Source: Candidatus Poseidoniales archaeon (GTDB lineage: Archaea; Thermoplasmatota; Poseidoniia; Poseidoniales; Thalassarchaeaceae). From it: DNA of 26,836 nucleotides. The notes beneath the pieces are model-generated. The model saw only the letters and a list, made by a program, of their open reading frames with translations, was not told the origin of the DNA and made no database searches. Location of the stretch: assembly GCA_028821815.1 (NCBI GenBank), contig JAPKEY010000003.1:1-26836 (forward strand), read 5' to 3'. This document shows positions 16,299-22,508 of this stretch, piece by piece. A program made the position numbers and the translations under genes. How positions within the stretch are numbered: the stretch's first letter is position 1; the number at the start of each line of letters is the position of its first letter.

Positions 16299-17306
16299 TT
16301 ATTCCTCGCGCGCCCGCACGAGAGCGGCCCAAAGAATTGCCATCGGAGTGACTAGGGTTGGGAACAGGAGGAAGTTGTCTGAGGTGACTTGCTCCTGATT
16401 TTCAGGTCCATCATCGTCACCGACACTCGCATCGTTCTGATCTTGTTGTGCTCCAACCGGTCGAGCTTCGACATCTATGTTGGTTTCATCCTTGTTTGAT
16501 GTGTCACCAATACCACCGTTGACGACTCCGGTGGATTTGACCTCAATTTCGATTTCACATATGCGTGTTGGATGTGTAGAGGATGCATCAAACACAAGCG
16601 TGACAGTATTTGCAATGCCTGGTTGTGTGACGGCACCTTCCATTGCTTGCAATGGTTCATCATCAACAGTCAAAACGGGGCAGTCATCTTCAATCGAAGC
16701 ACTGGTGAAGGAATCAGCAGTATTCCCTATATTTTTCAAGTTGGCTTTCAGATTGAATTCTGTGCCAGCATTGACTGGATGGCCAATCTCTTCTATGTCG
16801 ACCTTCCAGCGGTGTAATTTTGGAACAATCACTTCACCATCTGTACTTTCACTTGAGACTGGTAAGGGTAGTGGTGCCACCCCCCAAGAGGTCAATTCGC
16901 CATCAATTTCGAATTCATATGTGGTGCCTGCGGCTATATTCCATACATCAATTCCCGACATCTTTAGTGAGAATGTATCATTTGTTCCGCTTCCGACAGT
17001 AACACTTTCTTCACCACTCAGTGTGGCGCTAGAGGACGAATCATACTCCAATGCGATTTCAATATCGCCTGCAAGGTTATCATTACGAATCCAGAATCGA
17101 ATCGTGGTTTCATCTTCATCTAATGTAAATGGATCATCATCTGAAGCACCTTGGTCGTAGACGAGCCCTATCTCCCATCCAGCGGGTACATCTTGTGCCT
17201 CAACAGTTGGTGGGAAAAATGCGAGAAGCATGATGGCACAGAGTACCAATCCCAAATGAGTGCTGCGCATCGAACTGGCGTATGGCTCATCAGGCATGAA
17301 TGCCAC
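16299..17306 (-). CDS. Secreted, C-terminally anchored beta-sandwich protein
   Basis: No named family is certain. A signal peptide is clear at about 13-38 (MRSTHLGLVLCAIMLLAFFP, then a cleavage-like VEAQD). The mature part is Asp/Ser/Thr-rich and looks like two immunoglobulin- or CARDB-like beta domains; the second (VNAGTEFNLKANLKNIGNTA) resembles the archaeal COG1470-type modules often linked to MoxR loci. A C-terminal hydrophobic segment and RAREE tail anchor it. Possible starts are GTG 17306, ATG 17297 and ATG 17270; the last gives the most standard signal peptide, but none has a clear ribosome binding site. It begins 2 bases after the hydroxylase FAD-subunit stop, so it may be read with that operon while functionally belonging to the MoxR group. 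Confidence 0.8.
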   Translation of the reverse strand: MAFMPDEPYASSMRSTHLGLVLCAIMLLAFFPPTVEAQDVPAGWEIGLVYDQGASDDDPFTLDEDETTIRFWIRNDNLAGDIEIALEYDSSSSATLSGEESVTVGSGTNDTFSLKMSGIDVWNIAAGTTYEFEIDGELTSWGVAPLPLPVSSESTDGEVIVPKLHRWKVDIEEIGHPVNAGTEFNLKANLKNIGNTADSFTSASIEDDCPVLTVDDEPLQAMEGAVTQPGIANTVTLVFDASSTHPTRICEIEIEVKSTGVVNGGIGDTSNKDETNIDVEARPVGAQQDQNDASVGDDDGPENQEQVTSDNFLLFPTLVTPMAILWAALVRAREE

Positions 17307-17308
17307 GC

Positions 17309-18277
17309 TTACAGGTGTTCAAGCGGAGCGAGGGCTCGGCGTGTGAGTACGCGCAGCATTTTGCGTCTATATGCAGGTGGGAAATACGTGTTACTGACAG
17401 GTTTGACCGCCTTGCGAACATCTTCAGCCAGAGCTCGGATACTATCCTTTCCAACCCATTCCACCAAGGCATCTTGCGCCAAGTCACTGTGATCACCCGG
17501 AATGCTTTCACAACCCGTGGTCGCGACACGCAATCCTGTGATTTTCCCATCACTAATTTTCCAAGCGGCAGCGACTCCGGCTTCGGGGAAATCCCATGTC
17601 TCACGAAGTCGTAATTTCTGATAGGCACCCTGCCAATTCTTGGCATCATCTGGTAGTGTGACGTGCGTGACAAGTTCACCCGGTTTGAGCACATTTCGCG
17701 TCATCCCATCGAGTTCAAAGAAATCTGCAAATGGCATCGAACGCGCACCGGTTGCACTGGCCAGATGGATGGTTGCATCCAGTGCGATAAAAGCCGCAGC
17801 CAAATCTGCTTGATAGGTTGCAACACAGAGGGTGTTCTGGTTGGGGATGACTCGACAATCTGCACCGGTATCACAATCGCATTTGTGGCACCAATCAATG
17901 CTTCGTCTCCACTCTTCGGTTTGGTTGAACCAATAACACCGAGTATCCAGACAAATATTCCCTCCAACAGTCGCTGAACGTCGAATCATAACACTGGCAA
18001 TCGTGCCCGCAGTCTCTCGAATGAGCGGGTGAACCTCGTCATTGTTCGCCAAGTCGTGAATTCGAACCATCGCGCCAATGACCGTACCTGAAAGTGCAGT
18101 CAATTCCTGTACTTTCGATAGAGAAATCACATCTGGTTTTGAATTTAGTTTCCACTTGTAATTCGGCAGCAAATCAGTACCACCTGAAATCCAATCAAAA
18201 GAATCCAATTCAGCAGCCAAAGCGAGTGCTTTGGCTAGATTGTTCGGTGTGTGCAAAGTGAACGGTGGCATGCGCAT
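17309..18277 (-). CDS. hcrB: Molybdenum hydroxylase FAD subunit, 4-hydroxybenzoyl-CoA reductase beta type
   Basis: The FAD-binding subunit that passes electrons between flavin and the iron-sulfur subunit. It has 322 residues. The N-terminal FAD motif is visible (SGGTDLLPNYKWKL, about 31-44), as is the second FAD motif ATVGGNICLDTR (about 102-113). Directly after the second motif is an insert with cysteines at 114, 130, 133, 135, 141 and 151. In Thauera 4-hydroxybenzoyl-CoA reductase an insert at this place, also introduced by CLDTRC, binds an extra [4Fe-4S] cluster; the first two ligands there are 16 residues apart, as here (114 and 130). Ordinary CO dehydrogenase and xanthine dehydrogenase FAD subunits lack it. 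The start ATG overlaps the stop of the large subunit (TGATG). Function as a CoA-ester reductase is inferred, not shown. Confidence 0.88.
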   Translation of the reverse strand: MRMPPFTLHTPNNLAKALALAAELDSFDWISGGTDLLPNYKWKLNSKPDVISLSKVQELTALSGTVIGAMVRIHDLANNDEVHPLIRETAGTIASVMIRRSATVGGNICLDTRCYWFNQTEEWRRSIDWCHKCDCDTGADCRVIPNQNTLCVATYQADLAAAFIALDATIHLASATGARSMPFADFFELDGMTRNVLKPGELVTHVTLPDDAKNWQGAYQKLRLRETWDFPEAGVAAAWKISDGKITGLRVATTGCESIPGDHSDLAQDALVEWVGKDSIRALAEDVRKAVKPVSNTYFPPAYRRKMLRVLTRRALAPLEHL

Positions 18278-21084
18278 CAGGCATCACCTTGGTGTCGTCT
18301 CTCAACATGGCTCCATGCCTTTGCCGCTCGTTTCTTCGGATCTGCTAAATCTTCAGCTGTTGGGGTGACCGATTCTCTCCATCCTTCCTTCTGTTCAGAC
18401 ATTGGGATATCTGGGTCGAACCCAAAGAGAACTCCATTCACATATGACGACCGATCATCTTGGATATCTCGCTGATAATCACGAGCTGCATGCGCCTCTG
18501 CACGTTCAACAAGTTGTTGTTGTAGAGGACTGGGCTCATATCGTGGAACCGGCAGGTCAAGAGGGTCATCAACACCTGTCTGTTTGCAATGTTTCTCGAT
18601 TTTCTTGTGAAGCCGGTCAGGGGTGACTGGCAATTCATCGATTCGAATGCCGATTGCATCGTAAATTGCGTTGCAAACCGCGGGTAGAATCGGGAGCAGT
18701 GGCCCTTCTCCAGCCTCTTTCGCACCAAAGGGCCCCTCGGGGTCGTTACTCTCGACAATGATAGGGACGACCTCTGGCATTTCATGCACACTCATGATTT
18801 TGTAATCAAGAAGGTCGGGATTCATCAGATGTCCATCACGACCGTATTTCATTTCTTCAGACAGTACTTGACCCATGCCCATGTGGCATGAACCAATGAT
18901 TTGCCCCTTCACTGCCAATGGATTCAGTGCCTTGCCACAATCGTGTGCAGCCCAGGCTTTGATAACCTTGACGAAACCGGTTTCCACATCCACTTCAACC
19001 TCAGCGACATAGGCCGAGAACGAATAAGCCGGTGCCAGACCAGCGGCTGCACCCTTGTGTACACCGCCCATTGGCGCTGTTCGATAGGCCCCAGTTGCGA
19101 TGAGTGAACCGACATCTGCTTGGGCCTTGTGAACTGCTTCTAACCAAGAGACACCGACCGCCGGGTCGTGTTTGTAGTAGATGCGTCGATCACCGATAAC
19201 CAACACGTCGGGATGGTATCCTGTGATTTCATGGGCTGCTTTCATCACCTTACCACGAAGTTCGATAGCAGCTCGGATGGCTGCATTGCAGTTCATGAAT
19301 GTCACACGACTGGAATATGAACCCAAATCTACAGGTGCGGTGTCGGTCTCTTTACTTCGAATACGAATCATATCCAATGGCAATGCAAGAACCTCTGCGA
19401 CGGCTTGAGAAACCGCCGTATCACTGCCTTGACCGATTTCTGCCGCTCCAGTGTGGACCGTGACTCCACCATCCATGTCACACTGCAAGTGAACGGTAGC
19501 GTGCGGGAAATTTTCAGGGTCCCAATGAATGGGTAAACCCGAACCCGAGATGAAGAATCCACATCCAACTCCAATACCTCGACCCAAAGGCATGTTGCGG
19601 AACTTTTCATCCCACCCTGATTGCTCTCTAACCTTGGCCAGACATTCTCGCATTCCAGTACTGGTGATTCGGAATCCAGTGATGGTGCGACTGTGTGGTG
19701 GCAATAGATTGGCCAGACGCAATGTCATGGGGTCGACACTCATTTGCTCGGCCACAGCATCGAGTCCAACCTCGACAGCACAGCGACTGTTTACTGCACC
19801 ATGGCCACGCATGGCACCACTCGCTGGCTTGTTTGTCCATACTCTGGCACCCGTGTAGTTGAATCCTCCAATTTCGTATGGTGCGGTGTGCAATACACCG
19901 TTGTAATATGTAGTCACATGGCCAAAAGATGCAAAGGCACCTCCATCGATGAGTGCGTCGGTTTCGATGCCCGCAATCCGTCCATCATCATCAGCAAAGA
20001 CACCCATTTGAATTCGCGATGGATGCCGACCACGATTGATCCAGTAGACCTCTTCGCGGTCGAAATTAATGCGAACTGGGCGGCCACATTTCCGGGCGAG
20101 AATTGCTGCACACATTTCGTGTGGGAATGGGTCGGATTTCCCTCCAAATCCACCACCCACAAAGGTTCGATGAACGTTAATCTGGTGCATTGGAATTTCA
20201 AGAACTGCAGATAGAGCTCTGTGCAAATAGTGTGGAACTTGTTGGGGACTCCACACTGTCAATCGACCGGATGGATCCCAATGTGCAACAACAGCATGTG
20301 GTTCGGTGAATCCATGGTGTAGGCCTGCGACTTCCCAATCGGCTTCGTGACGGAATGGTGCACTTTCCATCGAATCGAGATCACCAAATTGCTGGAACAC
20401 TCGTTTTTGGACGTTAGATTCACCGATGTGGTACTTGCCTCGGTCATGGATCGGGTTTTCTGAATCAAGCAAACCATCTTCCATGTCATGGATGCTTGGA
20501 AGCACTTCATAATCGACCGAAATAGCGTTCATCGCATCGATTGCAGTGGCCTCATCAATGGCACAAACACAGGCGACTAAATCACCAACGTGCCTCACTT
20601 TTTCCCGAGCCATCGCATGTTCATCTTTGGTTACTGGAAGAACACCGAAACGATTTGCTGAATCTTGTCCTGTTGCCACAGCAAAAACACCTTCCATGGA
20701 CTCAGCAGCTGAGGTATCAATTGAGTTGATCTTGGCATAGTGATGCGGTGAGCGCAAGATTTTCCCAATCAATTCACCGGGCAATCGGATATCATCTCCA
20801 TACTGCGCCTGTCCGGTCATTTTCCAATTTGCATCAACCAAAGGGGTGGATTTACCAATTGTCGTACCGGTCACATGCTGATCATGGACGTGGGGGCCAC
20901 GGGGTTGTTTCTTCCATCCTCCAACGGATTCTGGAACATAGTCCAAATCTTGAAGCTTTGAGTGTGGATCAGAACCACCAGATCCAGGTACTCCGAAATC
21001 CTGTTGCCCAGCTTCCCGCTTGCCATCTGTACGTTTCTTTGAGGATCCACTTTTTCCCGGTGCTTGTCGATATCCCTTACCCAT
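18277..21084 (-). CDS. hcrA: Molybdenum hydroxylase large (molybdopterin) subunit, 4-hydroxybenzoyl-CoA reductase alpha-like
   Basis: The catalytic subunit that binds the molybdenum cofactor. It has 935 residues against roughly 770 for typical members. The extra length is a basic, Gly/Pro-rich N-terminal region of about 70 residues and a C-terminal tail of about 100 (after residue 835). Motifs: GGGFGGKSDPFPHE (about 310-323), PASGAMRGHG (about 420), GAAEIGQGSDTAVSQAVAEV (about 547-566), PVDLGSYSSRVTF (about 585-597) and GPFGAKEAGEG with the catalytic Glu (about 790). The PVDLGSYSSR block is as I recall it from 4-hydroxybenzoyl-CoA reductases. The CO dehydrogenase form I motif AYxCSFR is absent, so it is not CO dehydrogenase. 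ATG 21084 is preferred to TTG 21087; GTGAGGCGAT precedes it and includes the small-subunit stop. Confidence 0.9.
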   Translation of the reverse strand: MGKGYRQAPGKSGSSKKRTDGKREAGQQDFGVPGSGGSDPHSKLQDLDYVPESVGGWKKQPRGPHVHDQHVTGTTIGKSTPLVDANWKMTGQAQYGDDIRLPGELIGKILRSPHHYAKINSIDTSAAESMEGVFAVATGQDSANRFGVLPVTKDEHAMAREKVRHVGDLVACVCAIDEATAIDAMNAISVDYEVLPSIHDMEDGLLDSENPIHDRGKYHIGESNVQKRVFQQFGDLDSMESAPFRHEADWEVAGLHHGFTEPHAVVAHWDPSGRLTVWSPQQVPHYLHRALSAVLEIPMHQINVHRTFVGGGFGGKSDPFPHEMCAAILARKCGRPVRINFDREEVYWINRGRHPSRIQMGVFADDDGRIAGIETDALIDGGAFASFGHVTTYYNGVLHTAPYEIGGFNYTGARVWTNKPASGAMRGHGAVNSRCAVEVGLDAVAEQMSVDPMTLRLANLLPPHSRTITGFRITSTGMRECLAKVREQSGWDEKFRNMPLGRGIGVGCGFFISGSGLPIHWDPENFPHATVHLQCDMDGGVTVHTGAAEIGQGSDTAVSQAVAEVLALPLDMIRIRSKETDTAPVDLGSYSSRVTFMNCNAAIRAAIELRGKVMKAAHEITGYHPDVLVIGDRRIYYKHDPAVGVSWLEAVHKAQADVGSLIATGAYRTAPMGGVHKGAAAGLAPAYSFSAYVAEVEVDVETGFVKVIKAWAAHDCGKALNPLAVKGQIIGSCHMGMGQVLSEEMKYGRDGHLMNPDLLDYKIMSVHEMPEVVPIIVESNDPEGPFGAKEAGEGPLLPILPAVCNAIYDAIGIRIDELPVTPDRLHKKIEKHCKQTGVDDPLDLPVPRYEPSPLQQQLVERAEAHAARDYQRDIQDDRSSYVNGVLFGFDPDIPMSEQKEGWRESVTPTAEDLADPKKRAAKAWSHVERRHQGDA

Positions 21085-21093
21085 CAAATCGCC

Positions 21094-21693
21094 TCACTTT
21101 GAACTGCCTGGTGGCAGTGAGGGCTGATCTGGGCCCAAGGGGTGTGGATCGGATTTCGGTCCTGTTGCATCCGGGGTATCGACTCCATCCCGCTTCATCG
21201 CTGCAGCCATCTCGACAGCATCGACAATTTGTTGGTAGCCAGTACAACGGCAAAGATTGCCTTCAATTGCACATTTGATTTCATCACGTGTTGGTTCTGG
21301 ATTTTCATCAAGCAATGCAGAACTCACAATCAAAAAACCGGGTGTGCAGAAACCACACTGACTTCCACCAGCTTCAGCAAAGCACTTCTGAATTGGGTGG
21401 AGGTGGTGCCCATCAGCCAATCCCTCGACTGTGGTGATGTCTGAGCCAGTGGATTCTTTGGCCAAGCACAGACAGGAAAGGCGAGGCTCACCATCGATTA
21501 GAACGGAACAGCAACCACAAGTCCCCATGTCGCAACCCCGTTTGACCCCAAGGGTTCCCGCTTGGTCACGGAGAACGTCCAGTAAAATTGCATTACTCTC
21601 AACGAGATGCTCGTGCGCCTCACCATTGACGTTCGCCTGCCAAGTCTCCTTCCCAGCACCGGGAAGCATTGGCACACGAATGTGAATCGACAT
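21094..21693 (-). CDS. hcrC: Molybdenum hydroxylase [2Fe-2S] small subunit
   Basis: The iron-sulfur subunit that links the molybdenum and FAD subunits. The plant-type ferredoxin domain carries GCDMGTCGCCSV with cysteines 54, 59 and 62, plus Cys 74. The second, all-helical domain has CGFC (113 and 116) and NLCRCTGYQQIV (148 and 150). All eight ligands for two [2Fe-2S] clusters are present. At 199 residues it is longer than the usual 155-165, because of a Pro-rich tail from about 170 and a few added N-terminal residues. It is the first gene of the three-gene operon (small, large, FAD subunit). The leader between this ATG and the previous gene holds a hairpin and a 10-base direct repeat that could form alternative structures. 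Confidence 0.94.
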   Translation of the reverse strand: MSIHIRVPMLPGAGKETWQANVNGEAHEHLVESNAILLDVLRDQAGTLGVKRGCDMGTCGCCSVLIDGEPRLSCLCLAKESTGSDITTVEGLADGHHLHPIQKCFAEAGGSQCGFCTPGFLIVSSALLDENPEPTRDEIKCAIEGNLCRCTGYQQIVDAVEMAAAMKRDGVDTPDATGPKSDPHPLGPDQPSLPPGSSK

Positions 21694-21753
21694 GGCGAAC
21701 GCGCTGACCCTGTAACGGGCGACCTTTGATGATTCGCCCGTAGGGCGAACGCG
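21694..21753 (-). promoter_or_regulatory. Possible structured leader of the hydroxylase operon: hairpin plus direct repeat
   Basis: On the minus strand the leader holds TTCGCCC-TAC-GGGCGAA (21749-21733), a perfect 7-bp stem. The element CGCGTTCGCC occurs twice, at 21753-21744 in the first hairpin arm and at 21703-21694 directly before the ATG. The second arm (GGGCGAA) can therefore pair with the upstream or the start-adjacent copy. Between them lies CCCGTTACAGGG. Whether this acts as a switch is an inference from pairing alone. Confidence 0.45.
21733..21749. repeat. Perfect inverted repeat TTCGCCC-GTA-GGGCGAA
   Basis: A 7-bp stem and three-base loop between the AIM24-family gene and the hydroxylase small-subunit gene. 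It is the third member of the CCC-GTA/TAC-GGG hairpin set in this window (others at 5853 and 8614). The arms differ between members. Confidence 0.75.
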
Positions 21754-21762
21754 TCATATTGC

Positions 21763-22464
21763 TCAATTACTGCGATTTGGCAAGAAAGGTATGATCGAAT
21801 TTGCAAGACTTGGGACATTGCGGGTTTGAATCCAAACACTGCCTTGTCCTGAGAAATGCATGACCAATCCTTCTCCACCGAAAACAAGTGATTTCATGCC
21901 CCCGACCTTGCCGATCTGATAGTTGACTCCACCTGTGAATGCAACGACGTGACCTGTGTCGACTGTGACCGTTTGCCCCGGTTGGATGGGAATTTCTTTG
22001 ATGGCTCCAAATGAGCAGTAGTAGACTCGTCCTGTTTGGCCACCTGTGAAGGCTCTGATGAAGAACATACTTTCACCACTGAAAGCACCTTTCAACCCTT
22101 GGAATTGTGTATCGGTTTCGACATTGGGTGTACAGGCCAAGAACGATCCACCTTGAATGAAGAGATTCTGCCCTGGTGTGACATCGAACCAAGAGATGTC
22201 ACCAGGTATGGAGGGAGCTAAACTGACCCACCCGCCCGCGGGCCCTGCGGTGAAGGTGTTGAGGAAGAATGACTCGCCTCCAAGCATAGATTTTGCCATG
22301 CTCTTGAAGAATCCTCCAATGCCTCCCCCTCCACTTAGTCCAGTCGTCATTTCGACACCGGATTGGCATACCATTGCACCTGGTTCGGATTTTACAGATT
22401 CACCCGGCGCCAAGGCCAGTGTCAACAATGTATAGGCTGGGTTAAATTCAACATGCTCTTGCAT
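21763..22464 (-). CDS. AIM24 / TIGR00266 family protein
   Basis: A 233-residue all-beta protein of the AIM24 family (PF01987), widespread in prokaryotes and related to a yeast mitochondrial protein; biochemical role unknown. Typical signs are PGAMVCQSG near residue 30, a Gly-rich turn region (TTGLSGGGGIGGFFKSMAKSMLGGESFFLN), repeated strands with Gly turns, and the C-terminal GEGLVMHFSGQGSVWIQTR. I used the ATG at 22464. A longer reading from 22512 overlaps the end of the CD36-like gene and adds 16 residues (start MMWGATIK) unlike the family. It lies 44 bases downstream of the CD36-like gene on the same strand and 69 bases before the hydroxylase operon, so it may belong to the transcript of the CD36-like gene. 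Confidence 0.88.
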   Translation of the reverse strand: MQEHVEFNPAYTLLTLALAPGESVKSEPGAMVCQSGVEMTTGLSGGGGIGGFFKSMAKSMLGGESFFLNTFTAGPAGGWVSLAPSIPGDISWFDVTPGQNLFIQGGSFLACTPNVETDTQFQGLKGAFSGESMFFIRAFTGGQTGRVYYCSFGAIKEIPIQPGQTVTVDTGHVVAFTGGVNYQIGKVGGMKSLVFGGEGLVMHFSGQGSVWIQTRNVPSLANSIIPFLPNRSN

Positions 22465-22508
22465 GATGTTCTCTTGACGAAAACAGTGTTTGATTGTTGC
22501 CCCCCACA

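Noticed and set aside
16477..17160. A 227-codon open frame antisense to the secreted anchored protein
   Set aside because: It has no ribosome binding site or recognisable motif, and the opposite frame has a clear signal peptide and C-terminal anchor. It is a by-product of the composition of the sense gene.
18277..21084. Aerobic CO dehydrogenase large subunit (CoxL)
   Set aside because: The AYxCSFR active-site motif is absent and the FAD subunit has the insert typical of 4-hydroxybenzoyl-CoA reductase.
21694..21753. The 10-base direct repeat as an attachment or target-site duplication of a mobile element
   Set aside because: Only 40 bases lie between the copies and there is no integrase or transposase; overlap with a hairpin arm explains it better as a leader structure.
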